NCBI GenBank assembly: GCA_019459525.1
Contig: JAIBEY010000078.1
Location: 1-61,458, forward strand
DNA from: Prolixibacteraceae bacterium
Lineage (GTDB): Bacteria > Bacteroidota > Bacteroidia > Bacteroidales > Prolixibacteraceae
DNA: 61,458 nt
Reading direction: 5' to 3'
The position numbers were made by a program, and so were the translations under genes. Below are positions 54,422 to 61,458 of this stretch, piece after piece (positions within the stretch are counted from its first letter, which is position 1; each line of letters opens with the position of its first letter). Under the pieces are notes generated by a model. The model was not told where the DNA came from. It did not search any database and worked only from the letters and a program-made list of their open reading frames with translations.

Positions 54422-54574
54422 TGTTATTCTTTTTTGTTTCTATTTATTTTTACTGAAAAGCTTGATGTGCGGGATTCAAGAATCGCACCAACCTGTCAGT
54501 TTAAACACACAACTCGAAACTTCGTTTGCTAAAGGCTTAATTTTCTGATTTGTTTCTTCTTTTCAGTCAATTTG

Positions 54575-56428
54575 TCACTTTAGCAATTTTTCGAAATCCT
54601 CTAAAGGCATAATCGAAAGTATCTTTTTCCCTTTGGGCGAAAAGTTGGGCGTCTGGCAGGCGAAGAGATTGTCAATCAATTCGTTTATTTCTCCTGGTTT
54701 AAGCGTGTGTCCATAAGGAATGGCCGATGCCTGGGCCAGCGAAATGGCAACCGTCTCCCGTGCCTTTTCCTGAAGGTTTCCCGGCGAATTTTTGTATTCC
54801 TCCAGCAAACTTTCGATAATCTCGATGGGCGAAGAGGTATTTAGCACCCCAGGTGTCCCGTTTATGATGAAACTGTTTTTTCCAAAATCACGAATGTCGA
54901 AGCCCAAAGTTCTCAGGTCGGGCAGTATGCTGGTAAGCAGGGTGGCATCCGAAGCATTCAGCTCAAAGGTCTCCGGGAAAAGCTGTTGCTGGCTGGCGAC
55001 TTCATGATTTTCAAGTACCTGTATCAACCGTTCATACAAAATACGCTCGTGTGCCCGCTTTTGGTCGATTACCATTAACCCAGATTTTACCGGAGTGAGA
55101 ATATATTTATTTTTAAACTGAACCGAACTTTTTACAGTTTGCTGTTCCTCTATGCGGAATTGCACCGGCTCATCTGCTGGCTGTTCTGCCTGAGATGACA
55201 AATCAGGTTCCAGCCCTTTATACAGCGATTGCCAATTGCTTGTATTGGGTCGTTCTGTTGCTGGTCTTGGCGAAAAACTGTTCCCCGATCCGGAGTAACT
55301 TTTTGTTGGATTGGGCGAATCAAATGGGTTGTAATTCGGATTTATCTTGATTTCCGGCATACTTACTTCATCGAAATGGTGTAGGGGCATCGGAATATCA
55401 ACACTTCCGGCCTGATCAAAATCGATGGAAGGAACAATGTTGAATTTCCCCAGGGCTTCGCGTACCGAGGCCTGAAGTATTTGCCAGATGGCCGATTCGT
55501 TTTCGAACTTGATTTCTGTTTTTGTAGGGTGAATGTTTACATCAATGTCGGCCGGATTGAGGTCGAAATAGATAAAGTACGACGGAATGGCATCGGGAGG
55601 CAATATTTTTTCGTAGGCCTGAACGATGGCTTTGTGAAAAAACGGATGTTTCATAAACCGTTTGTTCACGAAAAGGAATTGTTCGCCGAATGTTTTTCGG
55701 GCATGTTTAGGTTGCCCGATAAACCCGGTTAATTTGACCAGCGATGTTTCTGTATCGATCGGGATTAGGTTCTGGTTAATGTTCTTCCCGAAAAGAGAAA
55801 CGATACGTACCCGTTTGTTACTTCCGGATAATTCGTGTATTGCCGAGCCATTGTGGTGCAGCGATATGGAAATCTCCGGATTGGCAAGCGCTATTCGTTG
55901 TATTTCGTTGATGATATGTTTGAGTTCTGCCGGGTTCGATTTCAGGAATTTACGCCTGGCCGGTACATTAAAAAACAGGTTTTTGATCTGGAAATTGGTT
56001 CCATTGTCGCATCGGATTGGTTCTTGAGTGATGATGGAAGAGCCCGAGATATGAATAAAAGTTCCTAGGTCCTGGTCGTGTTCTTTGGTGCGAAGTTCAA
56101 CCTCGGCAATAGCGGCTATTGAGGCCAGTGCTTCGCCCCGAAAACCCATGGTACGGATGGCAAAAATATCGTTGGCCGATCGGATTTTAGACGTTGCATG
56201 GCGTTCAAAAGCCATCCGGGCGTCGGTGTCCGACATGCCGCACCCGTTGTCGATAATCTGAATTAACGTACGTCCGGCATCCTTAATGTTGACTTTGATT
56301 TGAGTTGCCCCGGCGTCAATGGCATTTTCTACCAGCTCTTTAACCACAGAAGCTGGTCGTTGAATGACCTCGCCTGCAGCAATCTGGTTGGCTACCGAAT
56401 CAGGAAGTAATTGAATAATATCTGCCAC
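54575..56428 (-). CDS. mutL: DNA mismatch repair protein MutL
   Basis: GHKL ATPase that couples MutS mismatch recognition to repair. The N-terminal domain has VKELVENAIDAGA, IIDNGCGMSDTD and TMGFRGEALASIAA. A proline/serine-rich linker (about 345-420) leads to the C-terminal dimerisation domain. The endonuclease signature DQHA(x)2E(x)4E is altered: here it reads DQKRAHERILYE, and the CPHGRP-like motif near the end is replaced by FSPKGKK. So nuclease activity in the C-terminal domain is doubtful. It follows a small gene by 12 bp. mutS lies 1.8 kb away on the other strand. Confidence 0.94.
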   Translation of the reverse strand: MADIIQLLPDSVANQIAAGEVIQRPASVVKELVENAIDAGATQIKVNIKDAGRTLIQIIDNGCGMSDTDARMAFERHATSKIRSANDIFAIRTMGFRGEALASIAAIAEVELRTKEHDQDLGTFIHISGSSIITQEPIRCDNGTNFQIKNLFFNVPARRKFLKSNPAELKHIINEIQRIALANPEISISLHHNGSAIHELSGSNKRVRIVSLFGKNINQNLIPIDTETSLVKLTGFIGQPKHARKTFGEQFLFVNKRFMKHPFFHKAIVQAYEKILPPDAIPSYFIYFDLNPADIDVNIHPTKTEIKFENESAIWQILQASVREALGKFNIVPSIDFDQAGSVDIPMPLHHFDEVSMPEIKINPNYNPFDSPNPTKSYSGSGNSFSPRPATERPNTSNWQSLYKGLEPDLSSQAEQPADEPVQFRIEEQQTVKSSVQFKNKYILTPVKSGLMVIDQKRAHERILYERLIQVLENHEVASQQQLFPETFELNASDATLLTSILPDLRTLGFDIRDFGKNSFIINGTPGVLNTSSPIEIIESLLEEYKNSPGNLQEKARETVAISLAQASAIPYGHTLKPGEINELIDNLFACQTPNFSPKGKKILSIMPLEDFEKLLK

Positions 56429-56440
56429 AGTAGGGTTTAG

Positions 56441-56737
56441 CTATTTCAGTAAGAGGTAGAATAAAATTGACAGGATAATCACAATATAAAATAACCGTTT
56501 GTTCGATTTTCTGCGGGCTTCGGCTACTGTTTTACTGTGCGAAAGTTTTCCCTGATTCCTGAACTGGCCTTTAATATTAGCCCGGTAATAGGTGCCGGGT
56601 TCATGGCCGTCTTCCAGTTCAAGTTCCTTTTTTATCCGTTCTTCACGTTCTTTCATCGCCTCTTTCTGAGGGTCGTAAAACCGGGTTGTGATAGTAAATT
56701 GCTTCGCTCTAGGAAGATGTAAGAATTTCATTCCCAT
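56441..56737 (-). CDS. Small tail-anchored protein upstream of mutL
   Basis: A 98-residue basic protein. Residues 1-80 are charged and soluble (KQFTITTRFYDPQKEAMKER), and the last 17 (LFYIVIILSILFYLLLK) are a membrane anchor. Homologs are frequent beside mutL in Bacteroidota and are sometimes given the name riboflavin synthase subunit beta, for which I see no support. The start may be 56737 or the internal ATG 56731 (MKFLHLPRAK). It is 12 bp before mutL and shares its promoter. Confidence 0.7.
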   Translation of the reverse strand: MGMKFLHLPRAKQFTITTRFYDPQKEAMKEREERIKKELELEDGHEPGTYYRANIKGQFRNQGKLSHSKTVAEARRKSNKRLFYIVIILSILFYLLLK

Positions 56738-56757
56738 GTTAATTCGTTTTAGAACAG

Positions 56758-56786
56758 CAAAATTAACAATTCTGGGGGACTTTCAA
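56758..56786 (-). promoter_or_regulatory. Promoter of the small gene-mutL operon
   Basis: On the - strand, TTG (plus-strand CAA 56784-56786) and TAATTTTG (plus-strand CAAAATTA 56758-56765) are 18 bp apart. The -7 box is a perfect TAnnTTTG, 21 bp before the start codon. Confidence 0.6.
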
Positions 56787-56896
56787 GCAATATACTGATG
56801 GCGAAAACTTCCACAATTCTTGCCTGGTGTAGTTGATTTTAGTCCGAGAATGGTCATCCGGTTGCAACTGCATTTATTTATTCCGATGACCGCGCT

Positions 56897-58051
56897 TTAA
56901 TTTAATTCTTTCCCGAAAATCCGGAAGCGCTTATAAACACGTCCACCCAGCTTTTCCATTTCGGCTCGCACCATGTTGTTGTGTTCGAGTTCAAGATGCG
57001 AATCAACAGTTGTTTTTCCCAGAGCAGTGGCCGATTCGAGCATTTTTACACCCATCAGCACGTCGAGGCCTTTTCCCCGATAGGCAGGATCGATACCTCC
57101 CAGAAGTAAATTCAACTGTTTCGATTTTTTTCCTGCAGCAAAAATCTTAAAAATGCCCAACGGAAGTAAATGTCCGTTCGCTTTCTGAATTCCTTCGCCA
57201 ATGTGCGACATTCCGATTACAAAAGCCACCACTTCTTGCCGATCATTAACCACTATTTTGATGAATCGCGGATTGATCAGGAAAAGATACCGGTTGGCAA
57301 AATCATCCATCTCCGCTTCAGTAAAAGGAATAAAGCCGAAGATTTCGGTAAAGGTGCTGTTTAATAACCGGAGTACCGGATGGATATATGGTTTTACTTT
57401 TCGCCGGGAGGTGAATTCGAGTACATGCAATCCATGATTTAAACGGACAGCCCGCTCGTAAATCCGCCGGTAAAATTCGGGGATCGGGTTCGGGATTTTG
57501 ATCTGGTAAACAACCAAATCTACTTCTTTGGTATAGTTATTCTTTTCGAGTAATTCCGACTGATAGGGGAAATTGCAGTTCGACGCAATAACGGCTGGTT
57601 CGTCAAACCCTTCAATCAGTAATCCCTGCGGATCTTTATCTGAAAAGGCAAGCGGGCCAATAAGCCGCTCCATTCCTTTCTCCCGGGCCCAGTTTTCAAC
57701 ATGCTGAATTAACGCAGTGGCTACCTCCTCGTTGTTCCATGTTTCGAAAAAGGCAAAACGGGCATTGTTTTCCCGGTGCTTTTCGTTGTATTTGTAGTGA
57801 ATGATTCCCATAATACGGCCAATAGCCTGACTGTTACGGTAGGCCAGTAATAAAATGGTGTCGCACGAATCAAACGATTTGTTTTTTTTAGGATTGAAAA
57901 ACGTCCATTCGTCCATGTAGATGGGCGGAACCCAGTTGGAATGGTTCTGATGGATGACTGCGGGCAAATGGATAAATTTCTTGAGCGCTTTGGTCGATTT
58001 TACTTCCTGAATAGCTATTTGGTTCCTGACTTCTTTTTTCCCCTGATCCAT
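56897..58051 (-). CDS. GNAT-like N-acetyltransferase family protein
   Basis: A 384-residue protein with two GNAT-like parts. The N-terminal one includes LLAYRNSQAIGRIMGIIHYKYN, and the C-terminal one AYRGKGLDVLMGVKMLESATALGKT near the acetyl-CoA site, followed by HLELEHNNMVRAEMEKLGG. The layout matches large Bacteroidota GNAT-fold proteins of unknown substrate. It diverges from mutS across 148 bp. Confidence 0.75.
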   Translation of the reverse strand: MDQGKKEVRNQIAIQEVKSTKALKKFIHLPAVIHQNHSNWVPPIYMDEWTFFNPKKNKSFDSCDTILLLAYRNSQAIGRIMGIIHYKYNEKHRENNARFAFFETWNNEEVATALIQHVENWAREKGMERLIGPLAFSDKDPQGLLIEGFDEPAVIASNCNFPYQSELLEKNNYTKEVDLVVYQIKIPNPIPEFYRRIYERAVRLNHGLHVLEFTSRRKVKPYIHPVLRLLNSTFTEIFGFIPFTEAEMDDFANRYLFLINPRFIKIVVNDRQEVVAFVIGMSHIGEGIQKANGHLLPLGIFKIFAAGKKSKQLNLLLGGIDPAYRGKGLDVLMGVKMLESATALGKTTVDSHLELEHNNMVRAEMEKLGGRVYKRFRIFGKELN

Positions 58052-58144
58052 TCGTCTCGCTTAAAATTTGATGTCGAATTTAAAAATTAGGCTCCAAGAT
58101 ATTTCATTTTTGTTACAGTTTATCTACAATTGAAAAAAAGTTGG

Positions 58145-58176
58145 TTGACTAACTAAAAAATAGAAATGTATCTTTG
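58145..58176 (+). promoter_or_regulatory. Promoter of mutS
   Basis: TTG at 58145-58147 and TATCTTTG at 58169-58176 are 21 bp apart. The -7 box is a perfect match and sits 23 bp before the TTG start codon, so the leader is very short. Confidence 0.65.
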
Positions 58177-58199
58177 TACACCATTAAAAATTCAGACCA

Positions 58200-60833
58200 T
58201 TGAGTACGACTTCGAAATATGTTGAAACGCCTTTGATGAAGCAGTATAATGTTGTCAAAGCAAAACATCCTGATGCTATTTTGTTGTTTCGGGTGGGTGA
58301 CTTTTACGAAACTTTTGGCGAAGATGCCATTCGGGCATCCGGAATACTGGGTATCACGCTCACCCGCCGTGCGAACGGATCGGCCAGCTATGTGGAGTTG
58401 GCCGGATTTCCTTACCATGCGTTGGATACGTACCTTCCCAAACTGGTTCGTGCCGGTGCTCGGGTTGCCATTTGCGAGCAATTGGAAGATCCGAAGATGA
58501 CCAAAAATATCGTCAAGCGAGGCATTACCGAGTTGGTAACTCCCGGCGTTTCGTTTAACGATAATATTTTGGAACACCGCGAAAACAACTTTCTGGCTTC
58601 GGTTCATTTCGATAAAAAAATGGCCGGAATTGCTTTCCTCGATATTTCAACCGGCGAATTTCTTACCGCCGAAGGTTCGTTCGAGTATGTTGATAAATTG
58701 CTGAATTCATTTCAGCCCAAAGAAGTTTTGTTTCAGAAAGGGAAAGGAGCCGATTTTGCAGCTTTGTTCGGAGGTAAATATTATACCTTTTCGCAGGACG
58801 ACTGGGTTTATACCGAAGATGCCGCCAACGATAGGCTGATGCGCCATTTCGAAACCAAATCGCTCAAAGGGTTTGGTGTTCACGAACTGAATTACGGGAT
58901 TGTTGCTTCCGGGGCAATCCTGCATTACCTCGACCTGACCCAGCATCATCAAACCAAACATATCGTCAATCTTTCACGCATCGAAGAAGACAAATACGTT
59001 TGGCTCGACCGGTTTACTATCCGTAACCTCGAATTGTTTAATTCCATTAACGAAGGGGCTAAAACGCTGGTTCAGGTGATCGATAAAACCATTTCACCGA
59101 TGGGTGCCCGGTTGCTGAAACGCTGGATTGCCTTGCCGTTAAAAGAAATTGCAGCTATCAACAATCGCCAGAATGTGGTTGAATACCTGATTAAAGACGA
59201 AAGCCTGAAGGAAAATCTGGAAGAGCATATCCGTCAGGTAGGCGATCTGGAACGCATTATTTCTAAAGTTGCCGTCATTCGCATCAATCCGCGCGAGGTG
59301 GTGCAACTGAAACACGCACTTCAGGCCATTGCCCCCATTAAGGAGATTTGCAGCCAAACCGATAGCCCAAACCTGAAACGTTTTGCCGAACAGCTCAATC
59401 CCTGCGAATCCATCCGTACGCGCATCGAAAAGGAAATACATCCCGATCCGCCCACTTTGGTTAACAAAGGGCATGTGATTGCAACCGGAGTTTCTCCGGA
59501 GTTGGATGAATTGCGCGAACTTGCTTTCTCCGGAAAAGATTATTTGGCACGGATGCAGGAACGCGAAGCTGAACGCACCGGTATTTCGAGTCTGAAAATC
59601 GCCTTTAACAATGTGTTTGGCTATTACATCGAAGTAAGGAATACGCATAAAGATAAAGTTCCGCCGGAATGGATCCGTAAGCAAACGTTGGTTGGCGCCG
59701 AGCGTTACATTACCGAAGAACTGAAAGAATACGAATCGAAAATTCTGGGCGCCGAGGAGAAAATTCTGGCCATCGAAGTGAGACTATTCAACGAACTGGT
59801 GGTTGCACTTGCCGAATACATCCAGGCAATTCAACTGAATGCAGCCATTGTGGGGCAACTCGATTGTTTGCTGTCGTTTGCTACAACGGCCATTGAGTAC
59901 AACTACTTCAGGCCCGAAATTAACGATTCGAAAGACATTGTTATTAAAGGTGGCCGCCATCCGGTAATCGAACACCAGTTGCCGTTGGGCGAATCGTACA
60001 TTTCGAACGATGTGACCCTGAATCAGGATGACCAACAGGTGATTATCATTACCGGACCGAACATGGCCGGTAAGTCGGCATTGTTGCGGCAAACCGCTTT
60101 GATTGTGCTGATGGCACAAGTAGGTAGTTTTGTTCCGGCTGAGGCTGCGCAGATTGGTTTTGTCGATAAAATATTCACCAGGGTAGGGGCGTCCGACAAT
60201 ATATCGTTGGGCGAATCAACGTTTATGGTAGAGATGAACGAAGCGGCTAGTATCCTGAACAATATTTCGGACCGAAGCCTGATTTTGCTGGATGAACTGG
60301 GTCGCGGAACGTCAACTTACGATGGTATTTCCATTGCCTGGTCGATCGTGGAGTACATTCACGAGCATCCGAAGGCAAAAGCAAAAACCATGTTTGCCAC
60401 CCATTACCACGAGTTGAACGAGATGGAAAAGTCGTTTGGCCGGGTAAAAAACTTCAATGTAACCGTAAAAGAAGTAGGCAATAAAGTGATTTTTCTGCGG
60501 AAGCTGGTTTCGGGCGGAAGTAACCACAGTTTCGGGATTCACGTGGCGCGAATGGCCGGAATGCCGCCTTCGGTGGTTCGTCGTGCTGACGAAATACTGC
60601 TTCAGCTCGAAGATACGCACAGAAAAGAGGGCCTTTCGAAGCCTTTGGAAGGCATGGCCGAAAAAAGAGAAGGTTTCCAGATGAGTATTTTTCAGCTCGA
60701 CGATCCGGTACTGAAACAGATCAGGGATGAGATCAAGAATCTGGACATCAACCAACTGACACCGTTGGAAGCGTTGAATAAATTGAACGACATCAAGAAG
60801 ATTACCGGACTGGACAGGCCTTTCAAAAAATAA
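58200..60833 (+). CDS. mutS: DNA mismatch repair protein MutS
   Basis: Mismatch-binding ATPase. The N-terminal domain has the mismatch wedge F35-Y-E37 in [15 protein letters not shown]. The connector, lever and clamp follow, and the ATPase has Walker [11 protein letters not shown] with K625-S626, the signature [15 protein letters not shown] and Walker [17 protein letters not shown]. The C-terminal part is a helical extension. The start is TTG 58200 ([16 protein letters not shown]), which fits the promoter; ATG 58236 would cut residues before the first conserved motif. Length 877 is normal for the family. Confidence 0.96.
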   Translation: MSTTSKYVETPLMKQYNVVKAKHPDAILLFRVGDFYETFGEDAIRASGILGITLTRRANGSASYVELAGFPYHALDTYLPKLVRAGARVAICEQLEDPKMTKNIVKRGITELVTPGVSFNDNILEHRENNFLASVHFDKKMAGIAFLDISTGEFLTAEGSFEYVDKLLNSFQPKEVLFQKGKGADFAALFGGKYYTFSQDDWVYTEDAANDRLMRHFETKSLKGFGVHELNYGIVASGAILHYLDLTQHHQTKHIVNLSRIEEDKYVWLDRFTIRNLELFNSINEGAKTLVQVIDKTISPMGARLLKRWIALPLKEIAAINNRQNVVEYLIKDESLKENLEEHIRQVGDLERIISKVAVIRINPREVVQLKHALQAIAPIKEICSQTDSPNLKRFAEQLNPCESIRTRIEKEIHPDPPTLVNKGHVIATGVSPELDELRELAFSGKDYLARMQEREAERTGISSLKIAFNNVFGYYIEVRNTHKDKVPPEWIRKQTLVGAERYITEELKEYESKILGAEEKILAIEVRLFNELVVALAEYIQAIQLNAAIVGQLDCLLSFATTAIEYNYFRPEINDSKDIVIKGGRHPVIEHQLPLGESYISNDVTLNQDDQQVIIITGPNMAGKSALLRQTALIVLMAQVGSFVPAEAAQIGFVDKIFTRVGASDNISLGESTFMVEMNEAASILNNISDRSLILLDELGRGTSTYDGISIAWSIVEYIHEHPKAKAKTMFATHYHELNEMEKSFGRVKNFNVTVKEVGNKVIFLRKLVSGGSNHSFGIHVARMAGMPPSVVRRADEILLQLEDTHRKEGLSKPLEGMAEKREGFQMSIFQLDDPVLKQIRDEIKNLDINQLTPLEALNKLNDIKKITGLDRPFKK

Positions 60834-60866
60834 TACAGCGAAAATAGGGTAAAGTTTTTCTCTTTT

Positions 60867-60897
60867 TTTGGAGAAAGAAAAAATAGGTATATATTTG
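60867..60897 (+). promoter_or_regulatory. Promoter of the tRNA-Gly/tRNA-Leu unit
   Basis: TTTG (60867-60870) and TATATTTG (60890-60897) are 19 bp apart, a full match to the Bacteroidota consensus. Transcription should begin near 60904, about 120 bases before the first tRNA. An imperfect T-rich hairpin overlapping the upstream element may also end mutS transcription. Confidence 0.75.
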
Positions 60898-61024
60898 CAT
60901 CGCTGTTTTAGAAAGCACTAAACAGTACGTTCAAACCAGAAAAATGCTGCGGTTTCCACCAGATTGCGGGATTATATTGTAAAGGCATCGTTGTCCGGAA
61001 TGTAAGTTCAGGACTGCAAAATAT

Positions 61025-61097
<73 letters not shown>

Positions 61098-61109
61098 CTT
61101 TTTAAGGAG

Positions 61110-61192
61110 GCCCGGATGGTGGAATCGGTAGACACGCAGGACTTAAAATCCTGTGGCCATTGGCTGTGCGGGTTCAAGTCCCGCTCCGGGTA
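61110..61192 (+). tRNA. tRNA-Leu (TAA), integration target
   Basis: An 83-base tRNA with a long variable arm. Acceptor stem GCCCGGA / TCCGGGT (one G-T pair), anticodon stem CAGGA / TCCTG with anticodon TAA at 61144-61146, variable arm around TGGCCATTGGCTGTGC, and T-loop GTTCAAGTCC. The CCA is not encoded. An integrase frame starts just beyond its 3' end, so this tRNA is likely the attachment site of a mobile element. Confidence 0.97.
61170..61192 (+). mobile_element. Likely attachment core at the tRNA-Leu 3' end
   Basis: Integrating elements usually recombine at the T-arm and acceptor end of the target tRNA. This interval is that part of tRNA-Leu, directly next to an integrase-like frame. 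The distal copy lies outside the window, so the exact core cannot be set. Confidence 0.45.
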
Positions 61193-61196
61193 CATA

Positions 61197-61230
61197 GAAC
61201 CTCTTGAAAATGAAGATTTTAAAGAGGTTC
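61197..61230 (+). terminator. Inverted repeat after tRNA-Leu
   Basis: GAACCTCTT (61197-61205) pairs perfectly with AAGAGGTTC (61222-61230) around a 16-base loop. The T run after it is poor (TTCCTTTAG), so it may be a weak tRNA terminator or part of the recombination region. Confidence 0.45.
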
Positions 61231-61242
61231 TTCCTTTAGAAA

Positions 61243-61266
61243 CAAAACTCCCACCAAAACTCCCAC
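61243..61266 (+). repeat. Tandem 12-bp direct repeat, arm-site candidate
   Basis: CAAAACTCCCAC occurs twice head to tail at 61243-61254 and 61255-61266. Repeats of this kind between a tRNA and an integrase gene are candidates for arm-type integrase binding sites. Confidence 0.5.
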
Positions 61267-61322
61267 TAAATAATTCGGATACTCAAAAGTTAAAACAACG
61301 ATTCAAAAAACGCTTTACAAGA

Positions 61323-61458
61323 ATGGAAAATGTCAAATACAAAACTCCTAAGATTGTAAGAGCTAAAAAGGGTTGGTTTATTGCTTTGTATCATGAATAT
61401 CCGGATAATCCAGGTAAGTATAAGCGATTTGAAATTTCAGCAGGAATTAATTACATCC
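61323..61458 (+). CDS. Tyrosine integrase N-terminus, cut by window end
   Basis: The last 45 codons from ATG 61323 read MENVKYKTPKIVRAKKGWFI and then ALYHEYPDNPGKYKRFEISA, which resembles the N-terminal arm-binding domain of Bacteroidota tyrosine recombinases (pattern TPKI-x-K-GW-[YF]-x(4)-Y-x-P-x(3)-G). The catalytic domain is beyond the edge. The frame is open upstream through tRNA-Leu as far as ATG 61116, so the true start is uncertain; 61323 is the first ATG after the tRNA in this frame. The region is AT-rich compared with mutS, in line with a mobile element. Confidence 0.65.
   Translation, partial: MENVKYKTPKIVRAKKGWFIALYHEYPDNPGKYKRFEISAGINYI

Overview
The window reads as the chromosome of a Bacteroidota member, most like the Marinilabiliales/Prolixibacteraceae side of the phylum. 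The grounds are SusC/SusD proteins with an ECF sigma/FecR pair, Bacteroidota promoter -7 boxes (TAnnTTTG) before many genes, the Bacteroidota-type FtsL, LptC and CNNM families, and few strong Shine-Dalgarno sites. The lineage is inferred from gene content, not from a marker phylogeny.

Region 1 (1-15966) is most of a division and cell wall (dcw) cluster on the + strand: ftsL (cut by the window edge), ftsI with a PASTA domain, murE, mraY, murD, ftsW, murG, murC, ftsQ, ftsA, two tandem ftsZ genes and a YqeY-like gene, closed by a terminator. Gaps are near zero except between murG and murC, where a palindromic repeat sits. The two FtsZ proteins both keep the GTPase residues but have different tails.

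Region 2 (16105-24746) holds housekeeping and membrane genes: YihY/BrkB, a DUF4783-like protein, rlmH, a 1225-residue sensor kinase without a partner regulator, an MBL-fold hydrolase, a predicted ECF S component next to a phosphoribosyltransferase, and an AIM24/TIGR00266 protein.

Region 3 (25032-36631) is a polysaccharide utilisation locus on the - strand: ECF sigma, FecR anti-sigma, SusC with STN domain, SusD, a secreted GH51 arabinofuranosidase, and a Tat-exported Gfo/Idh/MocA oxidoreductase. The likely substrate is an arabinose-containing glycan. Two + strand terminators without + strand genes, one between fecR and susC and one upstream of the sigma gene, suggest small RNAs.

Region 4 (36643-40113) is a secreted Met/Pro-rich protein divergent from a sensor kinase and its OmpR-type regulator. 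Four GTTAA boxes phased by 10-11 bp lie in their shared promoter region.

Region 5 (40142-52662) has nadB-nadC, coaX, an outer membrane protein, a TPR protein, lptC, a CNNM/CBS protein, a PpiD-like foldase, a thioesterase and an IMP dehydrogenase that appears to be of the Tritrichomonas foetus type. Region 6 (52727-60833) has two tandem rhomboid proteases, mutL, a tail-anchored small protein and a GNAT gene on the - strand, then mutS on the + strand.

The right edge (60867-61458) has a strong promoter, tRNA-Gly and tRNA-Leu, and then the start of a tyrosine integrase. A mobile element therefore appears to be integrated at tRNA-Leu, with its body beyond the window.
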